A stretch of DNA of 64,000 nucleotides from Diplosphaera chodatii (taxonomy: Eukaryota; Chlorophyta; Trebouxiophyceae; Prasiolales; Stichococcaceae). This document shows positions 12,501 through 22,257 of the stretch, one piece after another (within the stretch, counting starts at the first letter, position 1; every line of letters starts with the position of its first letter). The translations under genes were made by a program, and so were the position numbers. Below the pieces are notes generated by a model. It was not told the origin of the DNA. It worked only from the letters and a program-made list of their open reading frames with translations, and did not search any database. The stretch is taken from positions 682,001 to 746,000 of the forward strand of contig JAALGY010000016.1 of assembly GCA_032358165.1 (NCBI GenBank). The letters run 5' to 3'.

Positions 12501-13613
12501 CTGCTGCAGCTCGACAGGCTGCAGCACAGGCTCACAAACAGCACCGCCACCGTGTCCACACACAGGCGCAGGTGCCCCGCACAGGGCCTGGTTGCCATCC
12601 CATGAGCGGACCCCAATGCCCTTCTGGTGATCAGCCAGTCCGTACATGTTCAGTTCATGTGCTTGAGTGTTTGTCTGGTCTTTGTCCTTGATTGCCGGAG
12701 GTTCCCCTCCGATCATATCCAGCAGCATCTGCTCCGTCAACACGTCATCGCTTTCATCTGCATCTGTGTTTGCCTCTGCACTTCTGAGCCCTGAGTCCAG
12801 CCGCGGCGACGGCGCAGCTGAGCCCACGGCGGCTGGGTTGTAAGGCCGCAGCTTGGGCGAGTCCTGCATCGCGACTCCGTGCTTGCCAGCTGGATGAAGC
12901 ACAGGTCCGGTGGTCTCAGAGTCGCTGCAGCTGTCGTCGCTACCGCTGTTGAGCGTCTGCAGCAGCTCCTCCAGCGGCGTGTCATCTGCTGTTGTGTCTG
13001 CGGCCGGCGGCTGCGGCGGTGGCGGCTGCGACACCGGCTTGCCGCCCTGCCATGCCGGCCACCAAGCATGCTGGCCGCACACCAGCTGCCTTGGTTTCGC
13101 GTGTTTCGGAGGAAGCAGCGGCAACGGAGGCTGGCTGGGCACCTGCCGCTGCAGCGGCACAGGCGATGGCGGCCTTGGGGACGGCTTGAAGTTGACATAG
13201 CTGCTGCCTGCTTTGGCGCTGAAGCCCTGTGCTACAGTGTCCAGCGAGGCGGCGAACGGCCTGGCATCTTCGGTCGGCAGCAGCGCGCCCATGAGCTGGG
13301 ATGGGTGGATGTCGATCTTGTGGCTGGCGCCCTCGCCAGAGTCGCTTGTCATCTCCAGCAACACATCGACTGCTCGCTCCGAGCCGACCTGCAAAGCACC
13401 GAGCTGGCTGTCAATGACGATGGACCACCGCTGATGGGCATCAGGCTGCAGTCAGCTGTGGCAGAGCAGAAAAGTCTAGAAGGCGCTGGTAATTTGCTGA
13501 TGAGGCATTTGGATGAATTGACGTACCTGTTCCAGCACGCTCTCAACAGTCCCGCGGCCGAGCTGCGGAAAGCAGTCCTGCAGCTCCAGCACCCGGCTGA
13601 TGGCCATGCTCAT
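9519..13613 (-). CDS. CUE / DUF1771 / Smr domain protein
   Basis: Likely RNA- or ribosome-associated protein with ubiquitin-binding and Smr domains, related to plant CTC-interacting-domain/SDE5-type and animal N4BP2-type proteins. From the ATG at 13613 the first exon (MSMAISRVLELQDCFPQL) joins the long exon 13394-12150 to make an N-terminal CUE-like helix bundle, followed by a low-complexity Ser/Pro linker. A second CUE-like module (FLTTCFPGNPLVSDIL) is near 11990-11810 and a third (LARLMLEFPELPAEECGAAL) near 11660-11520. After Ala-rich and Pro-rich linkers comes DUF1771 (about 10410-10230: RREAMDAAATAYRKG). The Smr domain spans two exons: IDLHGQKVAEAYDML (about 9930), then IITGRGRHSENGEARIRP (about 9650-9590), stopping at 9519. 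Smr domains can act as nucleases; whether this one cuts is not shown. Confidence 0.8.
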
Positions 13614-14360
13614 CACTGCAGTGCATAGCACGGGCAGCAGTGTCAACACATGTATTTCCACACAATTATGACGGTTCTGCTGCAGCACTGTTGCGACCGC
13701 AACTGCTCAAGACAACATGGTTGCGGCAGATGACAGCAGTGCCCAGCCGCGGTCTGGCCACCGCCTGAGCTTGGTACCACTTGACCGGGGGGTCATGACG
13801 CTGGTGGGTTGTTACACGCGGCAGCTGTCATGCTGAGCGTGAACTCACAACTGGTAGGCAAGAAGCCTCTACGCACGGCAAGCTCCCAACAAGACGCAGC
13901 AGGCTCCTGACGCAGCTGTTCGGAAGCAACCGCGTGTGGGATGCTCGACTCTGCGGGCCGTGATACTGGGTTGCAAGCACCGCAGGTGGAGCCTTGTCGT
14001 ACCTGTGAGGAGTCGCTGCCCTTGCTGCGCAGGCTGCACCGAGTGGTGGGTTTCGTGCAGTCTACGGGGCTGCGGAGCTCATTCTGTAGAGGAGGGTATT
14101 CCATTTGAAAGTGCTTGCGCGCAGCGCCGCGTGGTGGCTTGCGTGCGATGCCCTTGACTGCGTCGTTGCAAAACAGATGTTGTTGTCTGCTGCCATTTGC
14201 AATTAACTGTCTACTGCGACCTGGATTTTGGGCCGAAGGCGTACTCACAAAGCCGTCCTCGTCGGAGGCAGATTCTGGTACGAGATTCCCTCCTGACAAG
14301 AACCTCCAAGATGGTGCTGCTGGCGCTCTGCAAGTTGGCACCGTTCCTGCACACGTCTGA
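13614..14360 (-). other. Smr-gene promoter plus FAM98 3' UTR; open frame of doubtful meaning
   Basis: Lies between the FAM98 stop (14361) and the Smr-protein start (13613), both on minus. A minus open frame of 221 codons (13793-14458) covers most of it, but it overlaps the FAM98 coding end in another frame, and joining it to the Smr first exon with visible splice sites gives an in-frame stop. A minus TGTAA at 13812-13816 suggests this is a FAM98 3' UTR of about 550 nt. Confidence 0.4.
13812..13816 (-). terminator. Candidate TGTAA polyadenylation signal of the FAM98 gene
   Basis: Reads TGTAA on minus, about 545 nt after the FAM98 stop and about 200 nt before the start of the next minus-strand gene. 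Confidence 0.4.
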
Positions 14361-16665
14361 TCATTTGTTCCGGTGCCGCTTGCCACCGCCGCGACCTCCG
14401 TGGCGCCCGCCGCCACCGCCTCGCCCGCCGCCGCCGCCACCGCCACCAGCCCCTGCATGCCCCAACCGGACGCTCACACCCTGTACATATACACTGCCGA
14501 GCAGCGCAGCATGGCTGCTGTCACTTTCTTTTCAAGATGATATCATGACCTGGCGGCATGCACAACACAGTACATCAGTCCATGTCAGGTTTACTCACCT
14601 GCAGGGGCGCCCTTGCGGGCAGCAAAGGCCGGCATGTTGGCCAGGGCCGCGGCCTCACGCCCCTCGGCACGGCCGCCTCGGTCTGGCACCGCCCCGATCA
14701 GCACGCTCTTGACGCTGGCACGAGCGCCGCCGCCCGTGCCGCTGGTCACCCTTGCACCCATAGCCGCCAGGTCCGCTGCAGATGGCGATGGATGCGCATC
14801 ATGGTACAGTCACAACGCAACTCTGAGGTATCAAAGGCCTTGCTTGGCGTTGTGCCGCGTGTGACTGCACTGTAGTGCCACTTCAGTTTCAGATTGTTAC
14901 CGCATCAAGAACACCCACCCTGCCGGAAGGTGAAGATGCTGTCCACAGAGATGTGTGGCTTGGCGGCCATTGCTGCCTCGCCCCGTGCTGCCGCCTCTGC
15001 CGCCTGCTGCTCGGTGCCCTGCTCCTTGAGGCGCTTCGACCACAGGAACGATTGCAGAGTAACCTACACAGTACACAACCACACTATCATCACTGCCAGC
15101 TTGATCCAGCAGTGTGGACCAATGGAGTAGGGTAGACTGTTAGTGGTTTCGTGGTGTGGAGAAGAGGGCAGCAGGCATGCACCACACTTGCAGAGAAACC
15201 CCCACCTTGGCTCGCTCTGTCAGCATGTGCCGGCGCAGCATGTGCTCTGCTCGCAACCCAGCATCGATCTCATTAAGCTGCTGCAGCTGCACGATGGTAC
15301 ACAGGACCATGTCAGTCAACACGGCGCATGACAGGTGCATGCTGCGATCCAAACAGGTGCCATTGCTTGACATCAGGGGCCCACCTGGGCCTCTGCCAGG
15401 GACTCGCGGGCCAGCAGCGGCTGCTGATAGCTGTCGGGCAGCTGCGCCAGCAGCGCGTCCGCCTTTGCACAGATGTCGGCAACAATTTCATCTCCGCTGC
15501 GATCGTCAATCGACACCTGCAGCGCCTCTGCCAACGCATGCAGCTGCACCGATACCGCCGCCGCCTCACCTGCCCGACAGAAGGCATACCTTGACGAGAG
15601 GAGATGCAAGAAGACTCGCAGCAATCACACCCAGATGGCAGGTCTTGTTCACATCCTGCACTCGGTGTGGACCAACAGCCGTGTGTGCCTCTGCTGCCGT
15701 ACAGACGCATGATGAGGAAAACGGCCGGGTCTTCCTCAGGAAGACAGATGCACCCGTACCGTCTATGTCCATCTCCTGTGCCGCCTGCGGAGCGGTGCCA
15801 TTGGCTGCCAGCGCTGCGAGCTCTGCTGTGGGCGGCTGCTTCTCCTTGGCCGCTGCTGCCAGCATGCGCGCTGCCTGCAGGTAGCCCACTAGCTCCTCCA
15901 ACACCTGCAATGCTCAACACGAGGATAGTCCAGATAGGAGTGCATTATGTGTGGACATGTACATGCTATGCAGAGATGCACTGTCAGTGGTGCCACACCA
16001 GCAGTCAAACTCTGATGAGCTCTGCAGACAGCAGAGCAGGGTGCCACCTCTATGCGCTGGGTGGCCTTGCTGCTGGGGTCAATAGTGCGTGCCAGCCGCA
16101 GCAGCGTGGTGTCCAGGCGGCCGCCTTTGGCACTGTCGTCGCTGCCGGCTGCACGCTGCACGGCGGAGACTGCGCCCTGCGCAGAAGTGGCAAAATTCAG
16201 TTACAATATGCTCCAGTCTCATGCATGTGCATCGCGTGCTTGCAGTGCTGAGCGTGCAATGATCCTCCGCCTACTATTGCAATGCCAAGGAGTCTCGCCT
16301 CGAGCGTATCCTTGCTGTCGGGCAGCGGCGCAGCAGCTGACACGGCCAGCACGGCTGCGGCGAGCTGCGTGCATGCGGCGCAAAAAGGCTCCCGCACCTC
16401 CTGTCCGAGCAGGTCAGCCTCCGCCAGATCCTGCTTGAAGCTGCATGCGCCAATAAGACAGTCATGTAATGGTGATCAACAGCACAAATGGTGGTTGGAT
16501 CACCGCGTATTCGGCGTGATTGCCATGAGCTGCGTCGACGTGCTGCAGGCAGCTGCTGGCTTTGGTGCAGCCGCAGCGGGATGCGCACCCGCTGTCATCC
16601 AGACGATCCAGGACCTCTGCAGCGTAGGCCTCTGTGTACGTGTCGCCATGACCTGACGAGGCCAT
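14361..16665 (-). CDS. FAM98: FAM98 family protein
   Basis: Homologue of FAM98A/B. In animals FAM98B is a subunit of the RTCB tRNA-splicing ligase complex, and FAM98A binds RNA and PRMT1. The start at 16665 gives AAEVLDRLDDSG, matching the family's N-terminal short helix. Later exons give VLEELVGYLQAARMLAAA (about 15905; the family has a leucine-rich helix ending in EAARML), a long helical region (15590-15385), LNEIDAGLRAEHMLRRHML (about 15280), then the diagnostic VTLQSFLWSKRLK (about 15060) and SVKSVLIGAVPDRGGR (about 14720-14670). The last exon is glycine-rich, with Gly runs broken by Arg and ending GGGKRHRNK before the stop at 14361, like the RGG tail of FAM98A. The first half is the least certain because exon borders there are inferred. 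Confidence 0.8.
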
Positions 16666-16999
16666 TGTGCTGGGGATCTATGAAAGAGCGCTGATGTGGC
16701 GACCGCGGTGTGCAACCACAGCTTGATCACTGCATGTCAACGGGCCAAATGTTCAGGTAAACCACTGCAGCAATAGGTATTTGTCAGGTCTGTTACGATC
16801 TGATCGCTTGCAAACAGCGGTGCAACATAACTTTGAGTCAGTGATGTCGTGATCACTGCCGAGCAGCTGGGGGCTGCCAGCTTGGTAGTCACCTTCCGGA
16901 AAACATGCACTGCTGTCTTGCCAGGATTGCGATCACTTCCAGATCTCACGCTCCTGCGCAACGCTGTACGTGATCCGCGACCGCATGCTGTGATCAGCG
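16666..16999. promoter_or_regulatory. Divergent promoter region, FAM98 / plastid-type protein
   Basis: About 330 bp between divergent starts. The right-hand gene's true start may lie inside it, so the shared promoter could be shorter. No motif recognised. Confidence 0.3.
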
Positions 17000-17896
17000 A
17001 TGCAGGCGGGCTCGCACACGGTGCACTGCCACAATACTCCATTGTTTGCTCACCCCAAGGGTGCTCGCCACTGGCTTATTGATCATAGAACTCGCCAAGC
17101 GTGTCACATTGCAGCACCACTGCGAGGCTTGTGTACACAACGGCGACCTGCAGCCCGCTCGGAGCATCAATCGTCACCACATCAGCGCCCGCAGACTGCC
17201 AGGAGCGCCATTCACAGGGTGCCAGCAGATGCCAGCTCACTAGAGCAGCTCACCACGTGCTTCAACGGCCCAGAACTGCCGGATCTTGGCAACAACGGCG
17301 GCCGCAATAAGCCGCTGCCAACGCAGAAGGATGCGATTCTCGAGGGCCCTGGCGAGGGGTTTGGCACCGCAGTTGCAGAGCGGGATGACGATGATAGCCC
17401 CCTCAAGGGCTCCAGAGACCTGGACTATCTCGCGGAGCTCATCGCCATGCAGCAGAATGGGCCGAAGGAGATTGGCTTCTTTGGCACACGAAACATGGGG
17501 TGGATGCACCAGCAGCTCATTGAAGTTCTCAGCTACGCCATGGTGCTGACGGGCAACCACATATACACATCGGGAGCCACGGGCACCAACGCAGCAGTCA
17601 TCCGGGGGGCGCTGCGGGCGGAGAAGCCCGACCTGCTGACGGTGGTGCTGCCGCAGTCGCTCAGCATGCAGCCACCAGAGAGCCAGGAGCTCCTCGCAGA
17701 GGTGAAGAATGTCGTCTCCAAGCCAGAGGCGGACCACCTATCGCTCGTGGAAGCCAGCAGGATCTGCAACCAGGACATCGTGTCGAGAGTGAAGCAGGTC
17801 ATCTGCTTTGCGTTTCATGACAGCCGGCTGCTGCTGGAGACGTGTCGAGAGGCTTCAGAGCAGCGGAGGGTGGTGGCGCTCTTCTACTTGGACTGA
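17000..17896 (+). CDS. Plastid/cyanobacterial-type Rossmann-fold (SLOG/DprA-like) conserved protein
   Basis: Single open frame of 298 codons. The last 150 residues form a strongly conserved block shared, to my knowledge, by plants, algae and cyanobacteria: EIGFFGTRNMG, then TSGATGTNAAVIRGALRAE, LLTVVLPQSL, and a C-terminus ending in AFHDSRLLLETCREA and VALFYLD. The GTR and SGATGTNAA loops look like the nucleotide-binding loops of the LOG/DprA superfamily, which is why some plant members are labelled recombination mediator; no function is proven. The first 100 or so residues are basic and Ser/Arg-rich, as expected of a chloroplast transit peptide, but the exact start is unsure and an upstream 5' exon is possible. 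A TGTAA at 17903-17907 lies only 6 nt past the stop. Confidence 0.7.
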   Translation: MQAGSHTVHCHNTPLFAHPKGARHWLIDHRTRQACHIAAPLRGLCTQRRPAARSEHQSSPHQRPQTARSAIHRVPADASSLEQLTTCFNGPELPDLGNNGGRNKPLPTQKDAILEGPGEGFGTAVAERDDDDSPLKGSRDLDYLAELIAMQQNGPKEIGFFGTRNMGWMHQQLIEVLSYAMVLTGNHIYTSGATGTNAAVIRGALRAEKPDLLTVVLPQSLSMQPPESQELLAEVKNVVSKPEADHLSLVEASRICNQDIVSRVKQVICFAFHDSRLLLETCREASEQRRVVALFYLD

Positions 17897-18225
17897 GGAG
17901 GCTGTAAAGGCAGCGTTGGGAGTCGTTGGGTATAGGCGCTGCGCTGCCTTCGGAATTGTTGCTCAGGATGCAGGGCATGAATGCCAGGGTCGGCAGCATT
18001 CAGCCACCAACGTCTGTGTGGGCCAGCAAGTATCGACAGTGTCGACTGATCATTGGATCGTATGCGTTTTTCCACAGCAATGCAGCAGCTTCGGCATTGT
18101 GCGCACCATTCTTTGCAAAATTAGATAGCAACATCAAACCACAATACCAACCAACAGCTCGTACCACTCCCGCCACTGTTGTTCTCAAGCTACACTACCC
18201 TGATCACGTTGACTCTCAGGAGCTG
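17897..18225. other. Convergent 3' UTR region, plastid-type protein / ARL5
   Basis: About 330 bp between two converging stop codons; no coding exon supported. Confidence 0.35.
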
Positions 18226-19550
18226 CTACCGCATGACTCGCCGTGGCGCTGCCTTTTCGCCCTGTAAGCGCTGCGCAATCCAGTCAAGGCCTTCCCGGAG
18301 GCCCTCGCCTGTGGTCGCGCATGTGGCTTGCATGTGCCAGTCGACCTGCAGTGCATAAACGCAGACGTCAGTAAGAAAAGGCTCCGACTTGTGATGCACA
18401 TGACCCGGTTGTCCAGTCATATGCAATCCTTGGAGGTACCAAGACGCTGTAATGAAGCAGAACACTGGCGAAGGCCCGTGCATGGCATTGATGCCAGCGC
18501 GCCTTGACATCTGTGAGCGCGAGCGCCGTGGTGAGCTCGCTGGCGGTCATCGCGTCGCGCAGGTCCTTCTTGTTGGCCAGCACAAGTATGGGCACCTCTG
18601 CCAGGTGCTCGTGGCCTGCGATGTGAGTGAAAAATAATTTTATGTAAAATTGGAATGTGCAGGCCTTGACCGCAGGCCCCAAGGACTGGACGGGTGGCAA
18701 GCTGGCAGCTGGAAGTTGGTGACGTGCACATCTTGCACGAGTTGCTCTCAGTCTCTACTTCAGCACTGCAGTGCATCAGGCAGCAGGCACCTAGGAGACT
18801 CGTGAGCTCCTTCCTGGCGATGCCCACGCGGCCGCGGTCTGTGCTGTCCACCACCTGCGGCCCGGGGGTGCAAGGGTTACAAAAGCACGAAAGCGCTGGT
18901 GACACACTGGCAAGCAGCCTTGCCAAGATGAAGTCGCGCTTCGTTGGATGCCGCACCAGGATGATGCTGTCTGTCTGCTGGTAGTAAGTGGCCCATGATG
19001 GCCGCAGGTTCGCCTGCCCTCCCAGGTCCCATACCTGCACACAAATTTCGAATGCATGAAAGGCCCTCACGGACATCAGGTGACAGCATGTGCACATGTG
19101 GAAGGCTGCAGTGATCGTTGGTCTCCGCTGGCGTGCAAGCCAGGTTGTATGCTGCCGCGCATTTGTGCTGTATGTTTCCATGCTGGGAGCGCGAGTGCTC
19201 GTGCATGCTGCGGCTCACCTCGAAGGTCAGCTTCCCGTGCTTGACCTGCTCCACGTTGCTGCCGACTGTGGGGTGCGTGATGATGTTCTGGCCCAGGTGC
19301 AGCTGGTACAGCACCGTCGTCTTCCCGGCATTGTCCAGCCCTGCAGCGCCGTACAAAACAGCGCTTTCATGTACGCCTCCAATTAGCTGCGTATGTGCAC
19401 ATGTAGCAGCTTGTATTGAGACAAAGGCCAGCGCAGGGTCCTACAGCGTGGTGCAAGCAGGTAATTACTGCCGCACGCACCAACCATCACAATCTTCAGC
19501 TCCTTGCTGGCAAACAGCGCAGTCCATAGCGAGCTGAAGATTTGTCCCAT
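18226..19550 (-). CDS. ARL5: ADP-ribosylation factor-like GTPase ARL5
   Basis: Small GTPase of the ARF family; ARL5 acts at the trans-Golgi in retrograde transport. Exon 1 (19550 to about 19479) is short and encodes [20 protein letters not shown] then VMVG; Gly2 is the expected N-myristoylation site. The next exons give G1 GLDNAGKTT, switch I Thr in [12 protein letters not shown]3 WDLGGQ (about 19020), [17 protein letters not shown] (about 18850), G4 NKKD (about 18570) and G5 CATTGEGL with GLDWIAQRL (about 18300), stopping at 18226. Residues SNVE and TTGEGL are typical of ARL5 rather than ARF1. About 180 residues, the normal size. All GTP-binding motifs are intact. Introns of roughly 100-250 bp separate the exons. 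Confidence 0.9.
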
Positions 19551-20117
19551 ACGCTGTCGTTTATGCCACCAGGGTGTTTCAAGGTGATCACAGCTCGGTG
19601 GCAGGGTCCTGAAGGACGGAGGACATTGCTCGCATCACGTAGTTTCGCTGTGGTTTTGCGTTTGTTGGCCTTCGAGGCACGCTGTACACACTGTATGTCT
19701 TACAAGTGAGCACCCTCGTCACCGCGCGCAAACACAAGATGGTGCAACGGCGCCAAGCATGGCCACTTCACCAATTGCATTAGGAGATGCTCCTCAGCTG
19801 CCCTGCATCGATCTGGCGCAGCATTTATTGGCGGAGTAGCCCGTTTCATTGCACGACGCAACACATCAGACACATTAAAGCTGCATTGCACTTCGTTACG
19901 AAATTGACCCACAAAGCAGCGCCTCATTTGTGCTCACCATAGCATCGATGGATATTCACAGCCTGAGGCGCCGCATCCACACCTACTCTCACGGCATCAC
20001 CATAGATGTTGCAACCGTGTGCTTGCAGCTTCGAAAACAGCTTCTCACGAAGCACCAGCGCGTTCCAATTGACGACGGAGCTGTCATTCTGCGACACCAC
20101 GCGGGCTGCAGTGGCGC
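19551..20117 (-). other. ARL5 promoter and 3' UTR of the upstream minus-strand gene
   Basis: About 570 bp between the ARL5 start and the stop of the small unknown gene, both on minus. A minus TGTAA at 19700-19704 splits it into a 3' UTR of about 415 nt and about 150 bp left for the ARL5 promoter. Confidence 0.4.
19700..19704 (-). terminator. Candidate TGTAA polyadenylation signal of the small six-exon gene
   Basis: TGTAA on minus, about 415 nt after the stop at 20118. Confidence 0.4.
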
Positions 20118-21477
20118 TCAGCGACGGTCGCGGTCACGGTTGCGGTCGTCCCACCGGTCCTGCCGGCTCTGTTTGTCCCTGTCCTGCAGGCACGCATGCA
20201 GCACATGTGCGTGGTCATTGACATCGAACGCATCGTCTTGTCACTCGTCTTCGACATTCAGGTCAGTTGAGCAGATGCAGCATGCTGGAATCCCCTCTTC
20301 GGCAGCATGCTGTTGCACAGGCACAGGATGAAAGGGTGACATTGCTCGTATCATACTGCTGCTGGTACCTGGTCAGCACGCCACTGCGCAAAGCGGCTGC
20401 CGCCGCCCGACTGCAGCTGCTGCTGCAGCTGCTTGGAGCGCTGCGTGGGGTCCTGCTTCAGGGTACACAGCAGCTATCAAGCACTAGCATTGCTGTGCAG
20501 TCTGCTGCCGGCAGCTGGTCACAGCCACACTGGTGCTGCGTATGTGGTGTCAATGTGACATAGAGCCTGATCGTGAAGCATGGAGTGGCATGCTGCATGC
20601 ACCTTGGGGATGGGGTTGCCACGCGAGTCCGTCACCGGGTTGCCCTGGCTGTCCAGCAGCGGCTCAATGTCCTGCAAAGCACAGATGACCGACAAGACAC
20701 CGTGAGCCAGTGGGTATGATCGTGTTGCAGTTTTTCGCAGACAGGCCTGTTGCCTGCATCCCCACCGCACCCTGGCTGTGCATCAACCCTGCAGACCTGG
20801 CACAGCACAGGACGCAAGACGACACAAGTTGCTCGCAGCTGAGGTGAGGTGCGCAGGTTGAAGAACGTGCTCACGATGATGTCAACTTCGGCGGGCAGCG
20901 GCACGGGCACGGGGACGGCCACAATGGCGTCGACGGCGCCCTGCAGGTCGTCGCTTAGCGCGTGGTGGTGGTAGTGGTGGATGCGGCTGCAGTGCAGCAG
21001 AGCAAATGGTGCTGCACAACGTAAACTCGCAAATTACGAGGTGCTTTCTGATGCACCTGAGCGTCTACCATGCATATGCTTGCAAGCAGATGATCACAAA
21101 GAGCGTGAGGTGCACGCTGTGTGTACTGCTGCTATGTGGCCTGGTGTACAGCACTGTTTGGCGCACTGGCTGCGAAAGCTGCGCTCCACAGCAGTGCCCA
21201 GGATGATGGCACCTATTGCAGGCAAGGGCTGCGGTTTGAAAGCTTGGAAGACTCACTGATCACGCATGGCATGCTCCAGGGCAGCTCCAAGAGCCACCGC
21301 CCCTGAGCACAGCAACATGCCCCATCTGAACACGTGGATGCCTGCAAATGGTAAGGACAGGCCTTGTACTACAATGACGTTGCTGTGGTGTAGAAGACAG
21401 CAGTAGTCACCACTGAAGACGAACAGGCCCTGCCCCACACGGCCTGCAAAGCCCTGGTAGATGCCATTGCCCGCCAT
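20118..21477 (-). CDS. Uncharacterised small protein with one membrane segment, six exons
   Basis: I assembled this from splice sites; it is not one open frame. Exons: 21477-21414, 21341-21257, 20986-20875, 20671-20603, 20452-20369 and 20183-20118. All introns are GT-AG, all junctions keep frame, and the product is 159 aa. It starts MAGNGIYQGFAGRVGQG, then has one hydrophobic helix (about residues 27-45, WGMLLCSGAVALGAAL), a His-rich patch (HHYHHH), a Val/Pro stretch (VAVPVPVPLP), an acidic segment with two similar GNP repeats (DSQGNPVTDSRGNPIP), a Gln-rich stretch and a charged Asp/Arg C-terminus ending DRNRDRDRR. I do not recognise the family. Location could be an organelle or endomembrane; this is a guess from the helix. 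Confidence 0.6.
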
Positions 21478-22257
21478 GCTGCGGGCCTGTGGCAGACACT
21501 CTCCTTCACTGCCCCTCAAGTATCCTCAGGCAGGCAATTGCACACGACATGCTGAAAAGGGATGTGGCATGCCACAGACACCTACTATGCCATATTATGC
21601 CAAGATACGTCGCTGCGCATACAGGCTGCAGCTTGATCTCATTAGCGTGTGTACAAGGGCACATCGCTGCCTGCATGAATCCTGGGCAGGAGTGCAGCCC
21701 ACAAAATATGAGGCAGCAGGTTCATCAGCCTTTAGGCGTGCTGAGTCGCGGTACCTGGTAACCTGATGATTCGCAGCAGCCTGCCCGGCTGTGCCCTGCT
21801 GAGCGTTACACTATGTAATGCACGGCAGTGGAAGGATGTCTGGTGTGGGCCTCAGGGGCGGGCCTGTGCCGAGTGCAGCTGAGCGGGCAGGTGCTCCTGT
21901 CGTCCTTCGGTATTGTGGCGGGAACTCTGGCGGGGATTGTGCCTGCCCAATCACGGTAGACAACCCAGACAGGCAGAGTGGAAGTAGCAGAAGGACTAAC
22001 TTTCTAACAGCGAGTCTGTGATACCGGTATCTCAGACCTTCTCCAACCAAACCATTAACAGAACACACACACACATACGCTATGAAAGAAAGCAGGTTGA
22101 GTGCCAGAAACGCATGGTAGTGCAACCACCCAATGCCCCTCCTTATTACTGGAACGGCCAACATGCTTCGTCCAGCAGGTGCATCAATCAGGTGCCTTCA
22201 CCGCTGACGACTCAATACAATGCACCAAACTTGGTGGCGACCAGCCGCTGCAGGGCA
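21478..22257 (-). other. SMC4 3' UTR and promoter of the small six-exon gene
   Basis: About 780 bp between two minus-strand genes. A minus TGTAA at 21806-21810 would end the SMC4 transcript about 450 nt after its stop and leave about 330 bp as promoter for the next gene. No coding exon supported. Confidence 0.4.
21806..21810 (-). terminator. Candidate TGTAA polyadenylation signal of SMC4
   Basis: TGTAA on minus, about 450 nt past the SMC4 stop. Confidence 0.4.

Noticed and set aside
11457..13628. Several long plus-strand open frames opposite the Smr gene
   Set aside because: They are antisense shadows of GC-rich coding exons on minus.
13793..14458. 221-codon minus-strand open frame
   Set aside because: Overlaps the FAM98 coding end in another frame, cannot be joined to the Smr gene without an in-frame stop, and falls in a likely 3' UTR ending at TGTAA 13812.
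21811..22164. Minus open frame with hydrophobic stretches downstream of SMC4
   Set aside because: Lies in the SMC4 3' UTR before TGTAA 21806; no family signature.
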